This document shows, piece by piece, positions 21,727-33,525 of a DNA stretch of 64,000 bases. Origin of the DNA: Aquatica leii (lineage: Eukaryota > Arthropoda > Insecta > Coleoptera > Lampyridae); the NCBI GenBank assembly GCA_035610365.1, contig CM069438.1, positions 46,000,837-46,064,836 on the forward strand. The letters run 5' to 3'. The notes beneath the pieces were generated by a model. That model ran no database searches and was not told where the DNA came from. It saw only the letters and a program-made list of their open reading frames with translations. The translations under genes and the position numbers were made by a program. The stretch's first letter is position 1. Each line of letters starts with the position of its first letter.

Positions 21727-23069
21727 TAGTTTATTTGTTATTCTTATTGGGCTTACTTTATTCAGTCTGATGCTGGAACACTCTCGTTATACTTAGCGAC
21801 CAATCGCTATCAGATTTTAATGGTCGAAGATAACGATCGACCTAATAATCACTGGTAAAAGAGGTTTGCTGTATCGGTATATTAATTATATTGATATGTC
21901 GCCCACTATCTTATATAGGGTACGCGCCGTGCCGTCATAAAACATCTGGCCGGTAGATTTTAAAATAGAAAAAATCCAGACTAAAACTACCTGGTATGAA
22001 ATAAAATTCAAATGTTTGCTACGACTTCCATTAAGTGACGCACACCCTCGATAGCCCCAATTTTCTATTGAATAATGGTTTTAATTAATACGTAAAAGTA
22101 TAAGCATCTTGTATTAATTCGAAATAAAACTGAGTTGTAAAACACACCGTTACATAACTTACATCTTTTTTATACATTCTGTTTACGTAGTTACTTCAAA
22201 CGGGTCGCTGTTTTCGCCTAAAATGCTCTTTTGTCTGTATGAAAGAATACGTTTGTAACCTTACTTTCTTAAATTCACGGTAAAACTAAAAAGACTCTTT
22301 TTCTGATTGCATTTTCCAGTTCCTCCTATAATGCAACGCGCAAAACATCTCCAAAATTAATTTTTTTATACAAAAAAAGCTCTCAAGCCTATACATCACA
22401 ATCGTTATGTTTATAACGGCTACCGAAACGCCACCGTTATATCATAATTCTTTTGGTTCAAAATAACGAGAGTGTATAACAAGAGTCAATATGAGTGGAA
22501 CCGTTATAAGCTATACAGCATACCGATTTTACAAAAATAACGATTCGGCTAGATAACGACATCGCTATTCATAAGAAGAGTGATATAGCATTAGGCTAAT
22601 TGTCTGAGAACATAATTCAACCCATGTGAACCCTGGGGGCGACGGTTCGACAGTGTGAAAACTCTATAAAACGCAACAGAAGTAAACACATGTGTCCGAA
22701 AAAGAAACATTCTTAGGGTCACAAGTTAATCTACTAGAAAAAATTCGCCATAGTTTGCGGGTCTCCTTCTAGTACTTTGATCTGTTCTCCCGCTGTCGGA
22801 ACAAATCTAAGAAAATTAAGCAAATCATCTTAATACAAAAATTGTGGCGGTTTCGATGGAGAATGGTTTACAACAAAAACAACTCCTGATATTACCACAC
22901 TGACAAAAGTACCCTTACCCGCAAAAAAACCGCGCTGGTTACCAAAATCAACTATACCGAAACATACAGGTTTGACTAAACCGATAATTTATGTTTAAAT
23001 TTTAAAATGCGTAAACAAAATAGTAGTTTAATAAATCTGATTTATAAAGTTTTATAATAAAAATTATCA
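21727..23069. other. No recognised gene
   Basis: Non-coding. ATAACGA and CGTTAT strings recur at about 21765-21845 and 22400-22580, often in inverted pairs such as CACTCTCGTTATAC and ATAACGAGAGTG. They may be ends of another decayed MITE; I could not define its limits. Confidence 0.4.
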
Positions 23070-23402
23070 GTAATTACTAGTTTCTACTCCTGATCGGCCA
23101 GTAAAGGTAAATTCCTTCTGACGTCCAACATATGCGCTTCAGGTGGAATTCGTTGTTACGTTTTGGTTTGGTCCAACGTTATCATTTTCATTTTCTTCAT
23201 CTTCCCACTAATCATCATCTTCCTGGACTATTTCATCATGTACTTCTGCAGAGGTTTTATCTGATGAAGTTTTGGTTCCGTAGTTGGGATCGCGAACGAA
23301 GTCATCTGAATCAAAGTCTTCAAGTGCATTTTCTTTGCGAATATCAATTGCATTGGCTAGTTCTTCCAGTTCTAAGTCTGTCAATGCTTTGCGTTTACTC
23401 AT
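23070..23402 (-). pseudogene. piggyBac transposase N-terminus
   Basis: The minus strand opens with MSKRKALTDLELEELANAID and an acidic, Ser/Asp-rich tail typical of the disordered N-terminus of piggyBac transposases. It stops after 64 codons. The next frame continues acidic (EDEENENDNVG) and then gives GRQKEFTFTGRSG, matching the short basic and FTG segment that precedes the catalytic domain in this family. Nothing of the DDD catalytic core follows, so the element is truncated. The start lies about 360 bp inside the TTAA end. Confidence 0.65.
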
Positions 23403-23538
23403 CTTTAGTCCTTAGTACCACTTAATTACTAGTCATTTACTATCACTTACACTTTCTAACACTTACTAGTCCCTTACAACACTTATTCTTAAAACCTGTA
23501 ACAAAAGAACAAACAAAAATTAGAGTAAACCCGTCGGG

Positions 23539-23601
23539 CATATGTGACTGACGTGGCCCCTATGTAAAAAATCCGAAAAATTACCACGTCAGTCACATAT
23601 G
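23539..23601. repeat. 18-bp perfect inverted repeat in the piggyBac subterminal region
   Basis: CATATGTGACTGACGTGG at 23539-23556 and its exact complement at 23584-23601, spacer 27 bp. A third partial unit, TGACTGACAT, follows at once. It is likely a transposase binding or foldback site. Confidence 0.85.
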
Positions 23602-23763
23602 ACTGACATAGATAAAGGTGGCGGGGGAAACCTGAAAACAAAAAAGAAATACTAAAAACAGCCAAAACTAACATTTTAACCACTTATTAACAAGAATTAG
23701 AAAAAAAACACACGTCGCCCCATGGGGAATTTTTCCATATATACGTGGCACGCAATGTGTTAA

Positions 23764-25100
23764 TGCTTTTTTATTATCAGTAGCGCATTTGTTTAATATT
23801 AATAAGAAAAAAAAAATAGAAACATAGGTAAATTTTTATTCTATTTGTAGAATGCAGCGCCGCCCAATAGCAAAACGTAGCAACATCTTAAGGGTAAAAA
23901 GAGGCACAACGCCGCTTTTACCAGATTGAGTAAAAAAAGGAAAAGCCAATTGGCAGATATGATACTGAAAGCGTTCGTGAACTTGCCCAATCCGAAAAAA
24001 ACGTTTTAGGATATAAAGTCAAAATTGCATACAAAGAAAGAGGATAGTTTTATACGAAGGTTTTAAAAACCTTCACGCGGTGCAAAAACGAAAAAAGTTG
24101 CATACGGGAGTTTTTTTTTGAAAGGTCAGAAATTAGTTAAATTTATTTGGATATGCATTTGTAAGTTTTTATTTGATTATTGCACGAGAGATACGATGAA
24201 TTGAGATACTGTCTAACGCAAGAAAATTGAGAATAACTATTTAAATTTAATTCTATCGTTTAACGAGATTTTTTGTTTGCTTTTTTGTTGTAAACGGAGA
24301 GAGAAAATTTAATATTTTCTTTTCTTTGTTTTTGCCAATTGACGGGTCGCTAATAAGATTAGTTTTACTTTTTTTGCGCCGAAAAATCACGCTAAGACAA
24401 CCTAAAAAATGTAATAAAAACGCATGTCGATTATGTATTTATTGCAAGTCCAGTCTGCTGTAAGTCTTTTTTATATATGACAGTTTTTAAACTGTGGATG
24501 CACATTGTCAAAAGTGAAATCACCACTTTAAAACTTTTACATCTGAAAGGATGTGGCAACGTAGCCCAGATTGTGTCATAATCTTAGAAGCTGTTGAATT
24601 GTGAACTGTTATAAAACTTTGGTAAAGTCCAGTAATCATTTTGTTTTGTTGTTTTTTAAAACGCGTGTCAACTAATTAGAGTGTGGTAAAATAATTGCCA
24701 AGGATCACGTGATATAAATTGTGTATTTAATCTAACCGTATTCAATCAAAGTCTAGCAAAATTTCTGAGAGTTCCAATTTGGCTTTAAAATTGATTGTGT
24801 TTAGAGAAATTTTTAAATTTTACATTTATTCGAATGCTTTTATCCGTATCTAAGCCAGCATAAAATAGCAGTTAGTGGTCGTAAGGGTCAATTTGTTCGA
24901 CTTTTTCTCGCATAACATGATGATGAGCGTAATATGACTATTTGAGCTTTGCGAAGGTGATTTTTTGCCTTGAAAATATATTGTGTCAAATAAAGTTCGA
25001 TCTTTTGAAATTTTGTTGCTTGTGTTGTGTTTCTTACCGTACAACACTTGAAAAAAAAAGCTAAGCGTTATTAACACAACCCAAATATTTCCTAATACCT
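23764..25100. other. No recognised gene
   Basis: Short basic frames occur at 23870-24110 (for example around MQRRPIAKRSNILRVKRG) but none can be assigned. The rest is AT-rich. Confidence 0.45.
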
Positions 25101-25101
25101 G

Positions 25102-25694
25102 TTGCCTAAACAAAGCTTAAATTTGAGAAAACAGATAAGTACGGCCATTCACGACATTAAAGCTTTTCAACCAAAACATGGCGTCTCAATGTTGGTGCCA
25201 ACAATTGACTACTGGTGGAAGAAAACCGCAAAGTTATCACAGTTTATTGAGCATTTTGCTAACGATTTAAAAAGATTAGCCCAAAATACTCATTTTTGTG
25301 CTTCTCTAAAAAAAATTTTCTATAAAAGATGTACCCTTCAGTATGAAATCAATTCGCACTAAACTATTACATACTACTAAAACTATAAATCAACAGCCGG
25401 AAGTGTTTGAATTTAGAGTTTTTAATACTAATTATGATGCCGGTCCATTTACATGCTATGATGTTTGTTCAAGTGCATGGATTTAAGATAACGCGATTGA
25501 GTTTCTCCTTAGATATGTCACTGGAGAATACGTTTTATCAGCACGCAACAATTCTTGATAATAAGCGGTCTCGTTCATCATTTGTTATCACAAAAAATTC
25601 TCCATATGTCATTGGTGTTGCTGATTCATCATCTTCCAGCGATGAAGATGTTATGAGAATTGGTGAATTATCATACGACTCTATTCTCGTTTAA
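25102..25694 (+). pseudogene. Unrecognised coding-like remnant
   Basis: Two neighbouring plus-strand frames (25102-25362 and 25407-25694) have more protein-like composition than the surroundings. Examples are STAIHDIKAFQPKHG and SQFIEHFANDLKRLAQ in the first, and an acidic, serine-rich end SSSSSDEDVMRIGELSYDS in the second. An alternate frame at 25390 reads VFEFRVFNTNYDAGPFTCYD. They may be pieces of one interrupted gene, perhaps of another transposon. I recognise no domain and assign no function. Confidence 0.35.
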
Positions 25695-25842
25695 TACCGT
25701 AAAACAGGCTTACTTTGGCACCTTCAGCCTACTTTAGCAGCTATTGGTTATTTACTTTTAAATGTTTTCTTGTTTGTTTATATATATTTTTTGTTTATTT
25801 TTTCAAAAATTCAATTTTATTACAGGAATAAATTAACAAGCA

Positions 25843-27400
25843 ATGCCTAAAAACTATAAAAAAAAAGTTGGAGTCGCGTATCTACAGGAATTTTACTGAA
25901 ACTGACCTTCAAAGGGCGTTGGCTGCTATTATGGGCGGCATGAGTCAGACGGCGGCAAGCAGGCGCTTTAAAAGTTTATGTGGGACACTTCAAAACAAGT
26001 TGAAGGACAAACATACGCGCCCTCCAGGTCATCCAACCGTATTTACACCTGCAGAGGAGCAGTTACTGAACTTTAGTGACAGTGAGCAATTGGGGATTCC
26101 CGTTCACCAAAGTTACTTAAACAAAAAATGTCAAAATGTTAAGGAGTTTCATGACAATATTCCTAGACATGATTACCTCGAAAACTTCATCATCCGGAAC
26201 AAGTTGAGTGTCTGTTTGGCTGCAAACATAAAACGAACACGTGCGGCCAAATCAACTTGTCGAATTTTTTGACAACATTAAAGATGTTATACAAGATATT
26301 GATCCTTCTTTGGTTTTCAATTACGATGAAACAAATGTCTAACATGACCCTGGAGCCAAAAAAGTCATTGTTCCAAGAGGAACCAAACGCGTGGAGTTCA
26401 GCAACATTCCAAGGCCTCCATCAGTATCATGGTGTGCGAAAACGCCTACGAGATTTATTACCCCCTATGGTGGTGTACAAGGCAGGAAATCTATAGGAAG
26501 GTTGGACAAAAGGAGGTCCTCCTGAAACGGTCTACAGGAACACACCCAGTAGCTGGTTCAATATGGAACAGTTTGAAAAATAGTTTTTCCAAATTTTACT
26601 GCCCAAAATTAAAGACATTAAAAATCCTGGAAAAAAACTTGTTATTGGAGACAATCTAGCCTCTTATTTTTTACCTGCTGTCATTGGAGCTTGTGAAGAA
26701 AACAATATTTATATGACTGCGTTCCTACCCAACAGCACCCACTTTATGCAGTCATTGGATGTGGTAGTGTTTGCCCGTGGCGTCAGATTCTAGACAAATG
26801 GCGCAGTGAAACCAAATCGTCTTCGTCCATTCCAAAAAAATATTTTCTCACGTTTCTAAATCGATTGTGGCTTGCAGTCAGTGAGAATGTGTCCAATCAT
26901 TTACAATCTGGATTTCGAGCCACAGGGCTCTGTCCATTTAATCTACAAGAACTTCTTAAAAGAATTCCAGACTATCAAGACGACGCAAATGCCCAAGCTG
27001 GTATCCTAAATGAGAGCCCAATTGATCTGCTTCAAGATCTACGCGGATCAAATAAAGAAAAGGTCACTAAAATACGTGGCAGGAAAATAGAGCCCGGTAA
27101 ACCGCTTAAGGTTGATGCACCTCAATCAAACCTATCTACAGATGAACTAGTCGCTGGCCCTTTAGGGACCTAGAGAAAGATTCTTACTAGTAGCGACGAT
27201 GATAGTGACGACGAACCCGTTGCAGTTTCTAAAAAAATGCCAATAAGAAAGCAAGTAAAAAGGGTTAGAGCTACAGATGACGTCTGCTCCATTTGCTCTA
27301 GAAAGTGAAATAATTACAGAGGTCCTGTTTGGATTTGTTGCAGTAAATGCAAAAAATGGATTTGTGGCTTTTGCAAGGAGACGAGCACGGACCTATTTTT
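25843..27400 (+). pseudogene. pogo/Tigger-like transposase with C-terminal zinc finger, broken
   Basis: The frame starts at MPKNYKKK (ATG 25843), then after a shift gives a Pipsqueak-type helix-turn-helix (FTETDLQRALAAIMGGM, AASRRF). The DDE/D domain follows: NYDETNV near 26320 (first Asp), PRGTKRVEF, IGDNLASYF near 26650 (second Asp) and FMQSLDVVVFARG near 26750 (third Asp). GFRATGLCPFN marks the end of the DDE region. A final CSICSRK...WICCSKCKKWICGFCK near 27284-27380 resembles a PHD-like cysteine-rich finger found at the end of some of these proteins. All three acidic residues are readable, but at least five frameshifts or stops disrupt the gene. A TTTTATTACAG string just upstream may be an intron end. 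Confidence 0.8.
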
Positions 27401-29190
27401 TGTTTGTTTTTGTTTGTTTGTGAATTTTCTTTTTTAAAGAAAGCGCTTTCAGCTGCTGAATCTGCAGAAAAAAAACCGATATACATAAGCAGACTTAGCT
27501 TCTCAATATTTTTTTAGTGGTATTACTGTTTAAACCTTGAGAACCTTATGCTCAGCGAATAACAGCTGCTAGTGAAAAACCAAAAAGAAAAAACTTACAT
27601 AATGTTTTACTAACTAATTTGTTTAAAGATTTAAAAAAGAAATGCTGAAAATGTTTTTAGGTACCTTGCCATGTAATAATAATTTTTCCTAGGATTTTTA
27701 CATTTTAAAACCGTCACCAATAAAATATAGTAATATTAATTATTTTAACAATTTTATTTATTTCTTAATTTCAAAATGTATTTAATTGTAATTAAAATAA
27801 ATTTATATTATTAATCATCGTTCTAATTAAATATTTTAACGACGTCACCGCTGAAAAAGACTAGCGTTTTCATAATAAACATCTAAAATAAAATGAATTG
27901 TTTAAATTAAGTCTTTGTAAAATAAAATTGAAAAAGACAATGTAAGTGGTGTATGCTAGGAATTTCCTAGATATTCCTGCGGGAATAGCGTACAACACAA
28001 AAATACAAGCTTGGAAAAGCTAATATGTTTCTAAATATCACGTCCCTTTACGGTGATACAACCAAAGTAGTTGCAAACAAGTTAATCTTTTCTAACCTGA
28101 CGTTACGCCTCAAGTGAAAACTTTTGCAAAACAAATTAAAGTTGTCAACTTCCACGCGATTTGCTTTGAAAGAACTATGAAATAATTTTATAACTCTTTC
28201 AATGTTTATTTCTGAAAATATCAACTTCACAAAGAATTAAGTTGACAAATGCAGTTGAGTCGTGCAAAGTGTACAAAGTCACCAGAGAACGAAGTAATAA
28301 TCCCGTGAAGGGTGAGGTTAAGTAGAAGCCTCTAAGGGTGATATCATCGTATATCCTTGTGGCTGATTGGTCAAATCTGTCAAGTCGGTCACTACCACTT
28401 TCACGTTCCACCCCTGGGATTTATCCAGTTTCCGGACTTGTCTACCAATATGTCAAACTTTCCAAAACATTTAGTGCTTGAGAGATTTTTCTACGCCAAG
28501 TTTATACTGGTTTACGTTAAAAAGCTGTCTTTTTAATTTGTAAAAATCGAAAAGTGCAGCTTTAAATGCAGCGTCAGCTTAATCGAATTGCGGTTAGTGC
28601 GGACAAAAGAGTACAGAGTTGATGTCATTGGAGCTATTGGTCACCTGGCCACAAATCAATTAGGCCCGGATGCCCATTACTTAGGGTCTCTACTATATTT
28701 GACCTGCATTAGCGTATCTATTATATAAAAGCAGCACTTTATATATAAAATGAACATTTAATTTAAAACAATTTTTCAATAGTATAAAATTTCAAAACAT
28801 AATGAAAAATGAAACGTTAACACATTTTTTTGCATAATATCTATGTTTAATTAACATCATGTATTTTAAATCTCCTCAAAATATTTTGAATCCACAAGTA
28901 ACTCTAAGTTTAAAATTAAAATTGTGACGCAGATTAATAAAAAATTAAAAAAAATAAATATCCACTAAAAAACTAAAAACTAAACTCATTGTGACTGAAA
29001 AAAAATTAAACACTGATTTGAAATGTATTTTTGTTAGCTAAAAATTAAAAAAAAAATCAATTTAATTTTTTACAAAACTAAAATTTTTTTTTTTTAAATT
29101 TAAAAAGAAATCAAAATTTTAACAAAGATAATGTATTTCTTTAAATAAAAAAATGCAGACATTTAATACGAAATTAAAGGAAAACCACTA
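27401..29190. other. No recognised gene
   Basis: AT-rich, becoming a poly-A/T mosaic near 29000-29150. Short frames only. I see no terminal repeats. Confidence 0.5.
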
Positions 29191-29193
29191 CAA

Positions 29194-29620
29194 GTGGGAC
29201 AGTTTAAACACGAAAAGAAAGTACGAAGGAATAAAATAGAAAAAGGGATAAATAAAAAAGAGAGGGAAGAAAAGGAAAAGAACCGACAACAAATAGATAG
29301 TAAAGAAAAGAAAACAATAAGATCAACGGATTTGAAAGATAACGGAGGAAAACAAAGAAAACAGCTCAATAATAGAAAGAAGAAAGAGAAAGAAATGGAT
29401 TAGCTAAAAGAATTAATAAGAGAAATGAAACAGATGAAAGAAAGCGTGCAAAGAATAAGACAAAAAAACCAAAGAAATGAAAAAAATGAGAAAAAGGGAA
29501 AAAAGTGAAGAAGAAAAAAGAAAAAATCACGACTTGACATGGGAAAAACGAAAAGTACAAAGAGAAATAGCGAACAAAGCGGTAGAAAAAAAACGGAAGG
29601 AAAAAGAGTATGGGTAGCAT
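29194..29620 (+). pseudogene. Lysine/glutamate-rich coiled-coil remnant
   Basis: The plus strand reads through a highly charged sequence (KKEREEKEKNRQQIDSKEKK). After a stop at 29401 it continues in the same style as LKELIREMKQMKESVQRIRQ, with heptad-like spacing. Such coiled coils occur at the start of LINE ORF1 proteins, and an R1-clade LINE relic lies next to it on the other strand. Biased composition alone could explain it. Confidence 0.35.
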
Positions 29621-29639
29621 ACAAGAAAATTATTAACCT

Positions 29640-30990
29640 CCTTTTGGTCGCACAAGGTCGTCATATTTGGCATTAGTTTAGGTACTGTCTGTTTTGATAG
29701 CAGCTTGCTTGACATGCGGTCCAAAGTTCAGGTTTGTGTCTAGCATCACCCCTAGGTATTTCATGGTATCTTTTGTTGGAAATTTGACTCCTTTATGCGT
29801 GAAATTAATTAACTCCAAAATTCGTCTGCCTGTAAAAACGATCGCCTCAGTCTTGTCAGCCAGAACCGCGAGGTTGTTGCTACCAACGCCAACAATCCAC
29901 CAGTTCTAAACTGTGGTTAATGGCTAATTTTAAGTATTGTGTGTTAAATCCTTGCCCGAAGATCGCCAAATCATTAGCAAAAGCCGTGACTTAAATTTGT
30001 CTGGAGAGGTTAAGGTTTAACAGGTCATTATAGAATATATTCTATAGTGTGGGGCCTAGGATGGAACCCTGTGGAACCCCACACATGTTTCAGTAATTGA
30101 TTTTTGTTGTCTAAGTAAATTATTGACCTATCTGACAAATAGTTTGCAACAATCTTAGCTAGGTGTGCGTTAGTGTACATTCTTATCATTGCCTTGATTA
30201 GGGGTTCCCAGGGGACGGTGTTGAAGGCGTTTTTGATATCTGTTGATGCCAGTGCTCTTGCTGCAGAGGCCAAGTCTAGTAAACGGTTTAGTGCATCCAT
30301 CGTGGATCTATTTTTCCTAAACCCAAATTCGTGTGTCAAAAGATCGCCCTGTCTTTCGATATCTTCTGTTATTCTTTTTAACAAAAGCCTTTTGTAAAGC
30401 TTTCGTATATTTTTTATGAGGCATATTGGCCTGTAACCATTTTGTTTTTGAGGGTATAGTACCACATATGCCGTCTTCTATGTTTTTGGAAAGGTGCCTT
30501 TGTAAAGTTCTTCGTTCCTTAGTTTTAGATCGTTTCATTGTAAACCGTAGCTACAATCTTGATGACTTCGTTATCTCATCCGATCCGAGAAGTTTTTTGA
30601 TCCCCATTTTGGAAAACGCTTCCCTTAATTCTTCAAAGTTGAAGGAGGAAGGAGGAGTTGTTTCTTCAAAATTCTCAATAATTTCTTTTGTTTTGGTAAC
30701 CAATAGAGCAGGCTAATTTTTTCTAACTTGATTTTTTTGGAAACGAGTTTATAAGCTGCGCCCCACGAGTTGTTGTCTAGTTCTTTGCAAATATTTTCCC
30801 ACTATTTATTTTTGAATCTGGTTTGTCTTAGTGTTTCGAGGACAGTTAGTAACACACCTACCTTCCTAGTCCGAGACGCCTTTCTGCGATTATCGATACG
30901 GATTTTTCAAAGGCGCTCTAATTCTTTGGACCACCAGTAGAGTGCTTCAAGTTTTATTCTTATTCTTGTTTTGGGGATACTTTCATTGCA
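29640..30990 (-). pseudogene. R1-clade LINE: reverse transcriptase region, broken
   Basis: Read on the minus strand from 30990 to 29640. The pre-RT linker WWSKELERL is followed by YRPICLIKNIRKLYKRLLLKR, EFGFRKNRSTMDALNRLLD, STDIKNAFNTVPWEPLIKAM (motif A with its Asp), a disrupted GVPQG-type motif B near 30070, AFANDLAIFGQG (motif C) and then the thumb with TGRRILELINFT and DTMKYLGVMLDTNLNFG. R1-clade enzymes have FADD at motif C; here it is FAND, so a catalytic aspartate is lost. Several frameshifts are present and neither end of the element is visible. The enzyme would copy element RNA at a nicked chromosomal target. Confidence 0.82.
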
Positions 30991-31059
30991 AGCGTGAGTT
31001 ATAGAGTACATCATACCCCTAAATTTTTGGGGCCTCTTGCGAAAACCTGGTTTCCATTG

Positions 31060-31285
31060 CACTTAAGATTTTATGTTGAAAAAGTTTTCTTCAAGTATGA
31101 AATTTGTCAGGAAAATTCTTCTACTCTTTTGCCGAGACTGTCAAATTTTAAACAACACTTTTGCTTCACTTCCTGCAAGACCATCTACGAGTTCGGTACT
31201 TTTACGCCCGGGTTAATCTTTACCTTTAGATTGTTTTACGCTAATATCATAATATGCAATTACATGTTTGTTTGGTTTTAAATAT
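31060..31285 (+). repeat. Repeat B, copy B1
   Basis: About 200 bp roughly 90 percent identical to the reverse complement of 40129-40344, from TTCAAGTATGAAATTTG to ATAATATGCAATTACAT. In both copies the same frame stays open (FKYEICQEN, CFTSCKTIYEF) although substitutions are scattered. No family recognised. Confidence 0.7.
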
Positions 31286-31289
31286 TTTT

Positions 31290-32335
31290 GTAAAACAACA
31301 AAATACACGCAGGGTTTATTGAAGACTAAATAAATAAAAATATTACTCGCATTTACATTAACTAATAGGCCTCCTACGCCCGTGTTGTTTGAAATCGTAT
31401 ATCAAACATGTTCTGCATCCTACAGTTAAAAAGCATAAAATTATATAAATAATAAAATAATAATGTAAACAAATTGAATATTCTTATCGTCGTTTTAAAT
31501 TGATACAATAAACTTGTATGTATTTTGCAAACATAAATAATTTAAAATTTTGCTGAAAATCAACATGAGTGCCTCGAAAGCTCGAAAATAAATTCTAAAT
31601 TTCTACTCGATTTTCTCATATTACTTAAACAAGATCTAAATCCACTTCTAACCATTTTAAAATTACTTCTTTTTTTGCTGTATTGTAAGTGTAACAGAGA
31701 AACAATTTTATTGATATTAAAAAGTAATATTAATTGTTATGCATCTGCCAGGATATAGTAATTTTTTTTTTGTATACGACGAGGGCTATTTGCTGTATTG
31801 TTTTGAAGAGTACTTTATTCTGATTGCTTCTTGTTAAGCTTTTAAGGCATTGTTTGATTATATTAAAGAACGTTTGCAAATACTTGATAACCGCACATGT
31901 ATGCTAAGACCGATAAGTTTCCGGTTGTGGTTGAGACAATTCAGTGACATTTATTTGAAGTGTCTGTTTTATTTGAGATTTTGTAGTTGAACAAAACCGT
32001 TTATACAAAGTCATTCTATAGTTTGTTTTTCTTAATATTTATTTTGACTTTTTACAAAACGTGAGTTTAAAAATTGCTTTTTCTAATACTTTCTATTGTT
32101 TTAGAAGTTTTACCGTTAATTATTTTTATTCCTTAATGCCAATTTATTAATTAGATTAAAATCAAATATTCATTGTCTAAAAAAAGTTCTATAAAAGAAA
32201 CGTAGTTTAAAGTGTGTTTTGTCAGATAACTCGTATCGATTGTCTTAAATTGAATTAAAAAGAGCGTCAAAATGGGAAGAAAATTAAACTACAGATGCTT
32301 GTTTTTACCTGACAATACTTAAGGCAGATAATTCA
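31290..32335. other. No recognised gene
   Basis: AT-rich, stops in all frames, no repeat seen. Confidence 0.5.
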
Positions 32336-32339
32336 CACA

Positions 32340-32800
32340 ACAGAAGCATCAGAACGAGTATATTTATAGCAACGGCAACATAAACAATATAAAAAAACAA
32401 TCAGAAAAAAAACTATAATAACTAATGGTTCGCAAATGACATCACAATGAAACTAGTATAAACAGACCCTTAAGTTAAGCAGCACCTTGCACACATAGGC
32501 AATGAATGACTTAACGGTGCATTCAGTAAATTAAAGTTAGTAAACACCAAAAAAAAACAGGTTGCGTATTTTAATCGATATAACAGGCGTATATGTCTAG
32601 TGGTATGTGCATATGACCGACATCAAAACAAGTAATTAAATATAAAAAAAAACAATATATTTACTCAGCGTTTCTAATATGCGATTAGCTAATGGCATAT
32701 CTAAAACATCTTCCTAGAATTGTTAAAAATTAAGCTGATACATATACAATCATGCTATCACAAATCAACTCCTAAAATGTTTATACAATAATTGAAAATC
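32340..32800 (+). repeat. Dispersed repeat E, copy E2
   Basis: Shares GAACGAGTATATTTATAGCAACG..., GTTTCTAATATGCGATTAGC and TGTTAAAAATTAA with E3 (reverse) and the later part with E1. Confidence 0.65.
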
Positions 32801-33102
32801 AAAGAACGCTAAGCTTCGAGAAGGATACTACAAGGAGCATCATTTTACGTACTTAAAGTCGCAGGGAACGTTGTTTGTATGAGGGCGCTATTCTCCTACT
32901 TTCTAAGTAAATCTTTTTTTTTACTTAATTATCTTCAGTGGTTATTGGTATAACACTTTTAGCGAGTGTGCTGAGAAAAAAATGTTCAATGTACTTAATC
33001 GGAAGAAGCGAATTTGTTAATTCCGTGAGGTTTTTAGGCATACAATTTTTTTAAAATTACGTCGTTACGTTACTTTAAATACGTCTAACCTAAAAAAATA
33101 AT

Positions 33103-33525
33103 GCTATAGTGATCTTAGCATGTTGGTAGTTGGATTAGCTAACCGCGAAAATTCGGAAAACGTATAGAATATTAACACGATTGCAATTCACCAACGAATA
33201 TAGTAAAAGTAACTATATTAGTAGAATTGCATAAATTAACACAAAAAAAACAGTGTACGGCTGTTTCACCCTTCTGGGGATCATCAGCACTGGAAAATAC
33301 TCTCTGATATATTTCCACAATTATACTCATATATTTCTATAGCTTATATTCCTGTTTCGTTCTAATAACATATAAAGGTATTGTGACTGGCGCCATCTCG
33401 TTGTTAACTAGCACGCATATAAAATGTAAACAAATTGGTGCTATAGTAATCTTAGCATGTTGGTAGTTGGATTAGCTAACCGCGAAAATTCGAAAAACGT
33501 ATCGAATAATATCACGATGTAACTA
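33103..33525 (-). repeat. Repeat C: 341-bp unit, tandem one and a quarter copies
   Basis: The segment TGCTATAGTGATCTTAGC with the following 65 bp (33103-33180) recurs at 33444-33525, giving a period of 341 bp. One hammerhead motif lies in the unit on the minus strand. Other copies of the same unit are at 34698-34938 (same orientation) and 34941-35200 (inverted). No open frame of note. Tandem units of this size with one type I hammerhead resemble metazoan retrozymes or PLE terminal repeats. Confidence 0.7.
33251..33293 (-). ncRNA. Hammerhead ribozyme motif in repeat C
   Basis: Minus strand: CCAGTG, CTGATGA (33281-33287), TCCCC-AGAA-GGGT as stem-loop II, GAAAC, AGCCG, then GTA as cleavage triplet and CACTG. 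Stem I is five perfect pairs (CAGTG/CACTG). Stem III would be the near-palindrome ACAGCCGT (ACGGCCGT in the sister copy). All core bases fit the hammerhead consensus. Confidence 0.78.

Larger units (their letters stand above)
23070..23763 (-). mobile_element. piggyBac-type element, 5' end only
   Basis: The element end is at a TTAA (23760-23763); reading inward on the minus strand gives CACATTGCGTGCCACGTATA. piggyBac elements insert at TTAA. The subterminal zone holds a perfect 18-bp inverted repeat (23539-23556 and 23584-23601), followed by the transposase N-terminus. The right half is missing. Confidence 0.65.
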
